The notes beneath the pieces were generated by a model. That model was not told the origin of the DNA, ran no database searches, and saw only the letters and a program-made list of their open reading frames with translations. From Bacteroidota bacterium (GTDB taxonomy: Bacteria; Bacteroidota; Bacteroidia; Flavobacteriales_F; PHOS-HE28): a stretch of 33,847 bases of DNA. Position numbers and translations under genes: made by a program. Shown here one piece after another: positions 1 to 7,475 of the stretch (positions within the stretch are counted from its first letter, which is position 1; every line of letters starts with the position of its first letter). The stretch spans positions 1 through 33,847 of the forward strand of contig JAEZDL010000120.1 of assembly GCA_023418095.1 (NCBI GenBank), read 5' to 3'.

Positions 1-78
1 GTTCGGCCGAAGTTGCAAAGCGATCGCTCCACTTCGCGCATCTTTGCAAGCCCATAAAGTAGACGAAACACTTCAGCC

Positions 79-1008
79 ATGCAGCTCATCACCGTTGGAA
101 CCGTTGCCTTCGACCGGATCGAAACCCCTTTCGGCGTAGCCGAGAAAGTGGTCGGTGGCGCAGCGACCTACATCTCCCTGTCAGCATCGTTCTTCCTGGA
201 TAGGATGGGTCTGGTGAGCGTGGTGGGCGATGATTTTCCGGAGAAGGTGATGGGCCAGCTCCGCCAGCGCAATGTGGACCTGAAAGGGCTGGAGATCCTG
301 AAAGGGAAGGAGAGCTTCTTCTGGGCCGGCCGTTACCATTACGACATGAATACGCGCGATACGCTGGAAACGCGCCTGAACGTACTTCTCGACCTCGACC
401 CGAAACTGCCTGCCGATTATCGCAACGCGCCTTATGTGATGCTTGGCAATCTCGATCCAAAGGTCCAGGCGAAGGTGCTCGATCAGATGGCGGAGAGGCC
501 GGTTCTCGTGGTGCTTGATACGATGAACTTCTGGATGGACAGCGCCATGGAGGCCTTGAAGGAAGTGATCGCGCGGGTGGATGTGCTTACGATCAACGAT
601 GCGGAAGCGCGCCAGCTGAGCGGAGAGCACAGCCTGGTGAAGGCCGCCGGTAAGATCATGGCGATGGGGCCGCGATATCTTGTGGTGAAGAAAGGTGAAC
701 ATGGTGCTCTTCTCTTCAGCGAGGATCGCGTGTTCTTTGCGCCGGCCCTTCCGCTGGAAGAGATCATCGATCCAACCGGCGCGGGCGATACGTTCGCGGG
801 CGGTTTCATCGGCTACCTCGCACGCACCGGTGATCACAGCTTCGACAATATGAAGCGCGCGATCATCGTGGGCAGTGCGCTGGCCAGTTTCTGTTGCGAG
901 AAGTTCGGGATCGAACGATTGCTGGAGATCACGCGGGAGGACATCGACGTGCGGATCCAGCAGTTCGTAGACCTGGTGGACTTTGATATTGAGCTGGTGG
1001 AGAACTGA
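79..1008 (+). CDS. PfkB/ribokinase-family sugar kinase
   Basis: This is a 309-residue cytoplasmic kinase of the PfkB (ribokinase) family, which transfers phosphate from ATP to a sugar or nucleoside. The start MQLITVGTVAFDRI gives the usual first beta strand. A GG pair near residues 26-27 (VVGGAATY) matches the family's substrate-lid region. The C-terminal signature DPTGAGDTFAGG starts at residue 231 and carries the catalytic base D237. Length is normal for the family. The substrate cannot be read from sequence; adenosine, ribose or another sugar are all possible. It stands alone on the plus strand and converges on uvrC with one base between the stop codons. The ATG is the first methionine and lies about 30 bases after a CATCTTTGC promoter-like box. 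Confidence 0.9.
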   Translation: MQLITVGTVAFDRIETPFGVAEKVVGGAATYISLSASFFLDRMGLVSVVGDDFPEKVMGQLRQRNVDLKGLEILKGKESFFWAGRYHYDMNTRDTLETRLNVLLDLDPKLPADYRNAPYVMLGNLDPKVQAKVLDQMAERPVLVVLDTMNFWMDSAMEALKEVIARVDVLTINDAEARQLSGEHSLVKAAGKIMAMGPRYLVVKKGEHGALLFSEDRVFFAPALPLEEIIDPTGAGDTFAGGFIGYLARTGDHSFDNMKRAIIVGSALASFCCEKFGIERLLEITREDIDVRIQQFVDLVDFDIELVEN

Positions 1009-1009
1009 T

Positions 1010-2809
1010 TCAATTCACCCCGGCCAGCGCCCGAAGCACCACCTCCGCTTTTTTCGCGCCCACTTCCGCGATCACATCTTCGGGCAGTGCTTCCTTCACC
1101 CCGCGCATCGATCCAAATCGTGTAAGCAGTTTTTTCGCCGTACCCGGGCCGATCCCCGGGATCTCCTCCAGGCCTGTTTTGATCACACGTTTGTTCCGGC
1201 GTCCGCGGTGATGCGTGATCCCGAAGCGATGCGCTTCGTTGCGCATATGCTGGATCACTTTCAAACTGGTGCTCCGCTTGTCGATGTGCAGCGGATAGGG
1301 ATCACCCGGGAAATAGATCTCCTCGAGTTTCTTCGCGATCCCCACGATCGCGATCGTTCCCCGTAATCCAAGCCGGTCGAGCGCTTCAAGTGCAGCGCTC
1401 AATTGGCCTTTGCCTCCATCGATCACGATCAGTTGCGGGAGCGGTTCGCCTTCGGTGATCAACCTTCTGTAGCGTCGCTCCACCGCTTCGGTCATGCTGG
1501 CGAAATCATCCGGACCTTCAACGGTCTTGATGTTGAAATGGCGGTAGTCCTTCTTGCTCGGTTTTCCATCCTTGAAGACCACGCAGGCGCTCACCGGATC
1601 GGTGCCCTGCGTATTGCTGTTGTCGAAGCATTCAATGTGCCGTGGAAGTTCGTTCAGCCGAAGGTCCTGCTTCAGTTGTTCGAGCAGACGTGTGGTCGCG
1701 CCTTCCGGATCGGTAAGCCGTTCCTGCTTGCGCCGGTCGATCATGAAATAGCGTGCGTTGCGCTCGCATAATTCGAGCAACTTCTTCTTGTCCCCGCGCT
1801 GCGGTACGGTGAATACTACACCGGGAACTTCGATCTGCGGATCGAACGGAACGATCGCCTCGGGTGCATTGCTGTGGTAGCGCTGGCGCAATTCCGCGAT
1901 CGCGAGCTGCAGCATCTCCACATCGCTTTCCTGCAGGCGTTGTTTCAATTCGATCGTGATGCCGTGCACCAGCGCTCCATCGATCACGCGCATGTAGTTC
2001 ACGTAAGTGTTGCCAGCGTCGGTCACCAGGCCGATGATGTCCACATCGCCGATCTCCGGATTCACCACGATGCTCTTCGCACGGTACTTCTCCAACTGTT
2101 CGATCTTCTGCCTGTATTCCTCTGCCGCTTCGAATTCCAGCTTCACGGCATGCTCCTGCATCAGGCCCTTCATCAACTTGATCAAGCCGGTGACGCGCCC
2201 GCGCACGATCTGCCGCACTTGGTCCATGTTCGTGTTGTAGTCGGCCTCGCTCTGCAGCGCTTCGCAGGGGGCCTTGCAGTTCCCGATGTGGTATTCAAGG
2301 CAACGTTTGTACTTGCCTTTTTCGATGTTCTTCGGATGCAGGTCGTAATTGCACGTGCGCAGTTTGTACAACTTGTGCACGAGCTGCAGCACCGTGCGCA
2401 TGGTGCGAACGCTAGCGTACGGGCCATGATATTCCGCACCATCCTCCTCTGGATTCCGCATTCCTTCCACGCGCGGAAAGCGCTCGTTGCGGATGCGTAT
2501 GAAGGGGAAGCTCTTATCGTCGCGGAGCAGGATGTTATACCGCGGCTGGTGTTCCTTGATCAGTGAATTCTCAAGCAGCAATGCCTCGAATTCCGTGGGC
2601 ACCATGATCACATGCAGGTCGGCGATCCGTTTCACCAGCATGTTCGTCTTACCGTCCAGGTGTTGCTTGGCGAAGTAGCTGCACACTCGGTGCTTCAGGT
2701 CCTTCGCCTTGCCGACGTACAGGATCTTTCCATCCTCATCGTAGAACTGGTAAACACCGGGTTGATGAGGAAGAAGGCGGGCCTTTTCGCGGACATCGAG
2801 CGTGCGCAT
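1010..2809 (-). CDS. uvrC: UvrABC excinuclease subunit C
   Basis: UvrC makes both incisions in nucleotide excision repair after UvrA and UvrB have located the lesion. The 599-residue protein is full length. It has an N-terminal GIY-YIG nuclease domain (GVYQFYDEDGKILYVGKAKD, residues 18-37) for the 3' cut, a UvrB-binding UVR helix around residues 205-245, a C-terminal RNase H-like nuclease region containing IDGGKGQLSAAL for the 5' cut, and tandem helix-hairpin-helix DNA-binding motifs at the end (LEEIPGIGPGTAKKLL). It is transcribed away from the secreted-protein gene upstream, from which a strong terminator separates it. A CTTTGC box lies about 10 bases before the ATG on the coding strand, so it probably has its own promoter. 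It converges tightly on the sugar kinase. Confidence 0.96.
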   Translation of the reverse strand: MRTLDVREKARLLPHQPGVYQFYDEDGKILYVGKAKDLKHRVCSYFAKQHLDGKTNMLVKRIADLHVIMVPTEFEALLLENSLIKEHQPRYNILLRDDKSFPFIRIRNERFPRVEGMRNPEEDGAEYHGPYASVRTMRTVLQLVHKLYKLRTCNYDLHPKNIEKGKYKRCLEYHIGNCKAPCEALQSEADYNTNMDQVRQIVRGRVTGLIKLMKGLMQEHAVKLEFEAAEEYRQKIEQLEKYRAKSIVVNPEIGDVDIIGLVTDAGNTYVNYMRVIDGALVHGITIELKQRLQESDVEMLQLAIAELRQRYHSNAPEAIVPFDPQIEVPGVVFTVPQRGDKKKLLELCERNARYFMIDRRKQERLTDPEGATTRLLEQLKQDLRLNELPRHIECFDNSNTQGTDPVSACVVFKDGKPSKKDYRHFNIKTVEGPDDFASMTEAVERRYRRLITEGEPLPQLIVIDGGKGQLSAALEALDRLGLRGTIAIVGIAKKLEEIYFPGDPYPLHIDKRSTSLKVIQHMRNEAHRFGITHHRGRRNKRVIKTGLEEIPGIGPGTAKKLLTRFGSMRGVKEALPEDVIAEVGAKKAEVVLRALAGVN

Positions 2810-2850
2810 TCCGTTGCAAAGGTCGCAACTGGCGCGGGATCCCCGAAAAT

Positions 2851-2879
2851 GGAAGAGGCGCCTTGGGGGCGCCTCTTCC
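2851..2879 (-). terminator. Strong stem-loop terminator downstream of the secreted-protein gene
   Basis: Perfect 12-bp inverted repeat GGAAGAGGCGCC (2851-2862) and GGCGCCTCTTCC (2868-2879) around a 5-base loop. It lies 17 bases after the stop codon of the reverse-strand T9SS gene. On that strand the stem is followed by ATTTTC, a short T run. It very likely ends that transcript before uvrC. The T run is short, so termination may be modest or the hairpin may also stabilise the mRNA end. Confidence 0.8.
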
Positions 2880-2896
2880 TGTACGTGGGGAAAAGA

Positions 2897-4039
2897 TCAA
2901 TGTGCGATCACGATGCGCTCCGCCTTCATCAGTTCGCCGTTGCGGCTCACCATGAGGAAGTAACTGCCATTGTTGATCCGGTCCACATCTATCCCTATCA
3001 CGCGCTGGTCGCCGGCGAGTACGCTGAGCTTCGTAGTCGTGCTCATGGTACGGCCCATGGCATCGATCAGCGAGATGGTGATATCGCCCTGCTTCATGGA
3101 GGTGAGATCCACATTGATCGTTCCGATCGCCGGATTCGGGTAGGCGGCCACGCGATCGGCTTTCTCATCGATCAGGATCTTTTTGTCCTTTCCGTTGGCG
3201 CAATCCAGGTTGCCGTTGTTGGTCGTTCCATCCACGAAATTCTCGTTCACCATGGAAAGCGCGGAGTTGAGCTGGGAAGCGGTGTAGGCCGATCCGCAAC
3301 CGCCGATGAAGCTATTGGCCTCGTCGATCAGATCCCCCACGGTCCAGCCCTGGAACATGCCAGTGTTGATCACCGCATCGATCAGCAGGCCGCCGCTGCC
3401 GAAATCAGGATCATTCATATCGAACCCAACGCTCAACATAAGAGCGACCAATTGACCTGCGAGCACGTTCTTGTATGTGGTGCCGGGATCCACCATGCTT
3501 CCCACATTCAACATCCTGGCAGTTGTCCCGCTTGGAAGGAAAGCATCCACCGCAGCAGCAGAGGTGAGCGTAAGCGTGCGATCGCAACCGATCACAAGTC
3601 CGTTGGGGAAGGCTTCGCCGAAATACTCGTTGCGATAAGCGCCCGGATTGTTTCCATTGGCAGGCGATCCCCAACCGCCCTGGGTCTGTGTCCGCAATTC
3701 GCAGGGTTCTTCAACTGGTGGTTCATCCTTGTCGCAATCGATCACGATATCCACCTTCTGCCAGCAACCCGCAGCGTCGGTCACCATCACCCAATGGTCG
3801 CCATTGTCAAGTCCTTCCACATACTGGGTGGTCGCGCCATTGGACCACAGGAACTCGTATGGCGTGATCGCACCATCGATCGCCGTTACCATGCCCCAGC
3901 CGAGGTTGAGCGCATAGCAATCGCTTTCAACGGTTATCGCCAGGTTGCAATCAACTCCGCCATCTGCGGCCATTGCGGGTGCGCCAATGGCCAGGGCCAT
4001 CATGAGCGCGGTCGACTTGAACGGTGTACTGAGTTTCAT
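2897..4039 (-). CDS. Secreted protein with T9SS type A sorting domain
   Basis: This is a 380-residue exported protein of unknown function. I chose the start MKLSTPFKSTALMMALAIGAPAMAADGG because it gives a clean signal peptide with an AMA-A cleavage site; an upstream in-frame ATG at 4111 would add 24 unlikely residues. After the signal comes a Cys-containing SprB/PKD-like beta repeat (ITPYEFLWSNGATTQYVEGL), then an acidic proline linker, then a region with GGWGSPANGNNPGAYRNEYF that I cannot assign. The last ~80 residues form a T9SS C-terminal domain (AYPNPAIGTINVDL ... ELMKAERIVIAH), which marks the protein for export through the type IX system and cell-surface attachment or release. It is a single-gene transcript with its own terminator. 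The target or enzyme activity is unknown. Confidence 0.88.
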   Translation of the reverse strand: MKLSTPFKSTALMMALAIGAPAMAADGGVDCNLAITVESDCYALNLGWGMVTAIDGAITPYEFLWSNGATTQYVEGLDNGDHWVMVTDAAGCWQKVDIVIDCDKDEPPVEEPCELRTQTQGGWGSPANGNNPGAYRNEYFGEAFPNGLVIGCDRTLTLTSAAAVDAFLPSGTTARMLNVGSMVDPGTTYKNVLAGQLVALMLSVGFDMNDPDFGSGGLLIDAVINTGMFQGWTVGDLIDEANSFIGGCGSAYTASQLNSALSMVNENFVDGTTNNGNLDCANGKDKKILIDEKADRVAAYPNPAIGTINVDLTSMKQGDITISLIDAMGRTMSTTTKLSVLAGDQRVIGIDVDRINNGSYFLMVSRNGELMKAERIVIAH

Positions 4040-4111
4040 TTGGTTCGTCGTTTGGTTTTCACGGGCCAAATGTTTACAGATATCGAAACTTTTGTCAAGT
4101 CCGTCGAACAA

Positions 4112-4675
4112 TTATGGAGATTCGTCGACAGAAATGGGTCGTTCAGGCCATGACTTTACTTCATTCTCGATCTGCTCGATCATGCTCCGAACCCATTTCG
4201 TTTCACCAAGCGCTGGAAGGATCGCCGGTGCCAGCGCACGGATCGGACCATGAAACGCAGAACCTTCGCGCACCCCTTTTGGAGGCATCGATCCATCGGT
4301 GTAAGCGATCATGATGTTGAGCGCGATGCTGAGCACGAAAGCGGATCGGAGCATGGCAACCAATACACCGGCGATCTTGTTGGCCCAACCCATCATGGCG
4401 ATCTCGATCACCGCTGTGAGCGCCCGAGCGATCAGGTGCACTAAAAAAAGCACCAGCAGAAAAGTGATCAGGAACGAAAGGACCTCCCGATGCGCGCCTA
4501 GATCGAGCCAGGTGGCGACATGTCCACTGAAGTTGATCGCCGCATAAACCCCGAGCCAGAGTGCGATCAGCGAACCCACTTCCACGAAGAAGCCGCGCTG
4601 GAAGCCTCGTATCGCGGCCATTCCGATCGCGATGATGAGGATCGGATCAAGCCAATTGAAACCCTGCGTTCCCAT
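4112..4675 (-). CDS. CvpA family membrane protein
   Basis: This is a 187-residue inner-membrane protein of the CvpA (colicin V production) family. The start MGTQGFNWLDPILI matches the family's usual opening; an earlier in-frame ATG at 4726 would add 17 residues with no family support. The family hallmark of a first helix followed by R-G-F-x-R-G is present (AAIRGFQRGFFVEVGSLIALW). Four hydrophobic segments are visible: residues ~8-25, 28-48, 62-85 and 95-125. The soluble C-terminus is rich in Trp, Arg and Glu. CvpA proteins are linked to envelope homeostasis, but their biochemical role is poorly defined. The stop is 72 bases before the start of the T9SS gene on the same strand, so co-transcription is possible. 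Confidence 0.85.
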   Translation of the reverse strand: MGTQGFNWLDPILIIAIGMAAIRGFQRGFFVEVGSLIALWLGVYAAINFSGHVATWLDLGAHREVLSFLITFLLVLFLVHLIARALTAVIEIAMMGWANKIAGVLVAMLRSAFVLSIALNIMIAYTDGSMPPKGVREGSAFHGPIRALAPAILPALGETKWVRSMIEQIENEVKSWPERPISVDESP

Positions 4676-4728
4676 GCGGGCGTGAAGATCGCAAAAGCAT
4701 CCGCCGATCGGCCGAACTTTGCGCAAGA

Positions 4729-5061
4729 ATGGATCTACGTTTCGAGAAAAGCTGGCGTGAACTTGTCGCGCGCTTATCCAAGCGTTTCGATGCGCCGCTC
4801 GATCTCAATGCGATCCTGTTCCTCATCGGCGTGCAGGAGCTTGGCCAGCATGCGCGGGAATTCAAGAAGGATGAAAAGGTGAACCTGATGCATATCGCGA
4901 TCTGCGTAGTGCTGACGCCGTATGGGTATTACAAGGAATTGGGCCGCGATGCCGATGGATGGCCGCATTTCGAACGCGTACAAGAACTACCTTCTCTAGG
5001 CGCCGAAGAGCAGGAAAGGTTGATGAAGGAAGCCGTGCTGGCCTATTTCGAGAACTACTGA
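4729..5061 (+). CDS. Conserved small protein of unknown function
   Basis: A 110-residue soluble protein with no signal peptide or membrane segment. I do not recognise a named domain. It is rich in charged residues and probably mostly helical (WRELVARLSKRFD, FKKDEKVNLMHIAICVVLTP), and it ends in YFENY. The coding sequence looks genuine: it fills the space between two reverse-strand genes, shows the GC-rich third positions of its neighbours, and its ATG lies 6 bases after a GAACTTTGC promoter-like box. It starts 53 bases from the divergent CvpA gene, and its stop codon directly abuts that of the reverse-strand lipoprotein gene. No function is proposed. Confidence 0.75.
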   Translation: MDLRFEKSWRELVARLSKRFDAPLDLNAILFLIGVQELGQHAREFKKDEKVNLMHIAICVVLTPYGYYKELGRDADGWPHFERVQELPSLGAEEQERLMKEAVLAYFENY

Positions 5062-5451
5062 TCAGAGCGTGGTAACGAACACCACTTCCTCCGTGGTCTC
5101 CTCTTCAACGATCTTGATGATGCCTTCGCCGATCAAGGTGTCCTTGGTGCAAACGATGTCCAGCACCGCAAAGCCCGACTGGCCCTTTTCGTAGAAATCC
5201 GAATAATCGAATTCGGCACGGCCCGCCCCATCGGTGAACCCTTCCTTGTTCAACCGCGTCTGGTCGCCGAGAGGAAGGGGTGGGTTCGCGAACAACTTCA
5301 CGTGCGCCTCATGCACCGGGGTGCCATCGGCGGTCTTCACGATGATCACAGCGGTGGTGGGTTTTTCCTTGTTGCATGCCGCAAAGAGCGTGGCGAGCAA
5401 CGCGACCACCAGCACGTTGGCAAGAACGCGGCGGATCATGGAAGTAGGCAT
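5062..5451 (-). CDS. Putative lipoprotein with carboxypeptidase-regulatory-like beta fold
   Basis: A 129-residue protein with a lipoprotein signal: positive N-terminus (MIRR), hydrophobic stretch, then the lipobox LFAAC with the lipidated Cys at residue 26, followed by NKEKP. After processing it would be anchored in the membrane, possibly exposed at the surface. The mature part (VIIVKTADGTPVHEAHVKLF ... TDGAGRAEFDY) resembles the small beta-sandwich of carboxypeptidase-regulatory-like domains, common in Bacteroidota envelope proteins. An internal Met at residue 5 (position 5439) is an alternative start. The gene is divergent from the cyclophilin gene and convergent, with no gap, with the small unknown gene. 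Function unknown. Confidence 0.78.
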   Translation of the reverse strand: MPTSMIRRVLANVLVVALLATLFAACNKEKPTTAVIIVKTADGTPVHEAHVKLFANPPLPLGDQTRLNKEGFTDGAGRAEFDYSDFYEKGQSGFAVLDIVCTKDTLIGEGIIKIVEEETTEEVVFVTTL

Positions 5452-5456
5452 TCGGT

Positions 5457-5464
5457 TACTTTTG
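5457..5464 (+). promoter_or_regulatory. Putative -7 box of the cyclophilin promoter
   Basis: TACTTTTG matches the Bacteroidota -7 consensus TAnnTTTG exactly and lies 26 bases before the ATG at 5491. I see no convincing TTG -33 box at the right distance, so the call is tentative. Confidence 0.4.
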
Positions 5465-5490
5465 GTGGCCTTTTCGGTGAAGCTTGTACG

Positions 5491-6195
5491 ATGTCAAATG
5501 TAGAAAACATCCTGATATGGCAGCGATCGGCCCTTCTCTGGCTGTTCCTGTTCTCCGGCATCGTTTCGATCGCCCAGCCCGCTCCCGATAAGAGGCGCGT
5601 CCAGGTGGATATCCTTACCGAGATGGGAACGATCACGGTGGAGCTTTACAACGAAACGCCCATCCACCGGGACAATTTCATTTCTCTTGTGAAAAGTGGG
5701 CATTACGACAGTTTGTTGTTCCATCGCGTGATCCCCGGTTTCATGATCCAGGGTGGAGATAAGAGAAGCAGGAATGCACCTGCAGGCATGCTTTTGGGCG
5801 AGGATAGTACGGAAACCACGATCCCGGCCGAGATCGTCCCCGGCCTGATCAATTCGCGCGGCTCGCTCGCAGCGGCACGCGATGGTGACGATATCAATCC
5901 GGAGCGCCGATCGGCCAGCAGTCAGTTCTACATCGTTCAGGGTAAAACCTACCAACCTGCCGATCTGGATCGCCTGGAAGAGCGAAACGCGCGCATGGGA
6001 GATGGACATAAGTTCAGCGAGGCGGAAAGGCAGATCTATGCCACGCAGGGCGGTGCCGCCCACCTCGATGGCGCCTACACCGTTTTTGGAAAAGTGGTGA
6101 GCGGAATGGAAGTGGTGGATGCGATCGCGGCCATGCCCACTGATGGCAACGACAGGCCGCTGAAGGATATCCGCATGCACATGCGAGTGAAGTGA
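5491..6195 (+). CDS. Secreted cyclophilin-type peptidyl-prolyl isomerase
   Basis: This 234-residue protein catalyses cis-trans isomerisation of prolyl bonds and probably helps fold exported proteins. A hydrophobic segment (ALLWLFLFSGIVSIAQ, residues ~14-29) ending before Gln suggests export to the periplasm. The cyclophilin fold begins at VDILTEMGTITVELY. The active-site segment LLFHRVIPGFMIQGGD carries the catalytic Arg and the Phe-Met-x-Gln core, and a later stretch reads ASSQFYIVQG (typically SQFFI). I chose the ATG at 5491, which follows a TACTTTTG box; the open frame extends upstream to 5302, but that part is antisense to the lipoprotein gene. pheS starts 2 bases after the stop, so the two are likely co-transcribed. 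Confidence 0.92.
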   Translation: MSNVENILIWQRSALLWLFLFSGIVSIAQPAPDKRRVQVDILTEMGTITVELYNETPIHRDNFISLVKSGHYDSLLFHRVIPGFMIQGGDKRSRNAPAGMLLGEDSTETTIPAEIVPGLINSRGSLAAARDGDDINPERRSASSQFYIVQGKTYQPADLDRLEERNARMGDGHKFSEAERQIYATQGGAAHLDGAYTVFGKVVSGMEVVDAIAAMPTDGNDRPLKDIRMHMRVK

Positions 6196-6197
6196 AC

Positions 6198-7244
6198 ATG
6201 GATCTACTTGAAAAGATCACGGCGCTTGAAGCCGAAGTCGCCGCAGCAAAAGCGGATACAGCGGAGGAGGCGGAAAAACTGCGGATCGGCCTGATCGGCC
6301 GCAATGGTTCGATCACCCAGCTCTTCGATGCGTTCAAGGAGGTTTCCCCCGAAGAAAAACGCGCGTTCGGCCAGCGGCTGAATCAATTGAAGAAAGCTGC
6401 GCAACAGCGGATCGATGAATTGAAGTCGGCGGTTGTAGGATCGGCACAAGCAACCGGCCTATCGATCGATCTGAGCGCGCCAGCGCTCACGGAATTCATC
6501 GGAAGTCTTCACCCGATCACCATCGTTCGGCAACGGATCGTGGACATCTTCGCGCGGATCGGTTATACGGTGAGCCAGGGACCGGAGATCGAAGATGATC
6601 ACCACAACTTCACTGCGCTCAATTTCCCGCCCGATCATCCGGCGCGCGATATGCAGGATACGTTCTTTGTCTCATTTGGTGGATCGGAGGAACAGTGGGC
6701 GCTACGTACGCACACCAGCAGCGTGCAAGTGCGCGTGATGGAAAGTTCCGATCCGCCGATCCGCACCATCTCTCCGGGCCGGGTTTATCGCAACGAAGCG
6801 ATCAGTGCTCGCGCGCATTGCATGTTCCACCAAGTGGAGGCGTTGTACGTGGATAAAGGCGTAAGCTTCGCGGAACTGAAAGGCACGATCGACTATTTCG
6901 TGAAGGCGATGTTCGGCCCCGATGCATCCATCCGCCTGCGGCCAAGTTATTTTCCGTTCACAGAACCGAGCGCCGAGGTGGACATAAGCTGTTCGATCTG
7001 CGCCGGCAAAGGCTGCAATATCTGCAAACACAGCGGCTGGGTGGAGATCATGGGTTGCGGAATGGTCGATCCAGCGGTGCTCGCCAACTGCGGTATCGAT
7101 CCGGAAGTGTACAGCGGTTTCGCGCTCGGCATGGGCATCGAGCGGATCACGCAACTGCTCTACCGCGTTCCCGATCTGCGCATGTACTGGGAGAACGACG
7201 TGCGTTTCCTCGATCAATTCACAGCAGCGACTTTCAGGAAATAA
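6198..7244 (+). CDS. pheS: Phenylalanine--tRNA ligase subunit alpha
   Basis: The alpha subunit of the cytoplasmic alpha2-beta2 PheRS charges tRNA-Phe; it holds the class II catalytic core. The 348-residue protein has the N-terminal coiled-coil tRNA-binding arm (residues ~1-80), motif 2 around TISPGRVYRNEAISARAHCM, and motif 3 near FALGMGIERITQLLY. The substrate-pocket segment PSYFPFTEPSAEVDI is present and is followed by a Cys cluster C-x2-C-x4-C-x2-C (SCSICAGKGCNICKHSGW), a metal-site-like insertion also found in relatives. A GTG at 6192 is an alternative start overlapping the previous stop; I prefer the ATG at 6198. The beta subunit gene pheT is not in the window. Confidence 0.95.
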   Translation: MDLLEKITALEAEVAAAKADTAEEAEKLRIGLIGRNGSITQLFDAFKEVSPEEKRAFGQRLNQLKKAAQQRIDELKSAVVGSAQATGLSIDLSAPALTEFIGSLHPITIVRQRIVDIFARIGYTVSQGPEIEDDHHNFTALNFPPDHPARDMQDTFFVSFGGSEEQWALRTHTSSVQVRVMESSDPPIRTISPGRVYRNEAISARAHCMFHQVEALYVDKGVSFAELKGTIDYFVKAMFGPDASIRLRPSYFPFTEPSAEVDISCSICAGKGCNICKHSGWVEIMGCGMVDPAVLANCGIDPEVYSGFALGMGIERITQLLYRVPDLRMYWENDVRFLDQFTAATFRK

Positions 7245-7289
7245 GGATCGCACCGGCCTAAAGAGTGCAAAGGGCTTTCAGGATCGAAG

Positions 7290-7428
7290 CTTTGTGTCCT
7301 TCGTGTCTTTGCGTTCAACGTTGCGTCGTCGCGTCGTCGCGGTTCAATTTGTATTTCAACTTTGCGTCCTTCGCGCCTCTGCGGTCGTATCGCGTCGCGT
7401 ACCTGTCGCTGCGTCGTTGCAGTTCAAC
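7290..7428. repeat. Cluster of degenerate dispersed repeats (CTTTGCGTCCTTCGCG type)
   Basis: The spacer between pheS and the reductase holds at least four degenerate units of about 30 bases: 7290-7319, 7319-7348, 7360-7389 and about 7398-7428. Each has the pattern CTTTGCGTC-CTTCGCG-CTTTGCG, and three end in GTTCAA. This resembles the short 'CTTTGCG' intergenic repeats that I recall from many bacterial genomes, with no known mobility gene. Nothing else is visible in 7245-7475 apart from GATC sites. The cluster borders the reductase start and may have displaced its original leader. Confidence 0.6.
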
Positions 7429-7475
7429 CCGCATTTCGATCAAAGCTTCAACTTTACAACCCTCAACAACCTCGA

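Noticed and set aside
21..28. GCGATCGC as evidence of a cyanobacterial source (HIP1)
   Set aside because: The T9SS proteins, gene order and promoters are of Bacteroidota type. The octamer is part of a general GATC excess.
4040..4111. Longer N-terminus for the T9SS protein at 2897 starting at 4111
   Set aside because: It would place 24 hydrophilic residues before a complete signal peptide.
2612..4153. 513-codon open frame on the plus strand
   Set aside because: It is antisense to uvrC and the T9SS gene, both well supported, and its His/Ile-rich translation resembles no protein. It arises from the GC-rich third positions of the real genes.
7290..7428. Repeat cluster as a CRISPR array
   Set aside because: The units are nearly contiguous, degenerate and lack spacers of even length; no cas gene is nearby.
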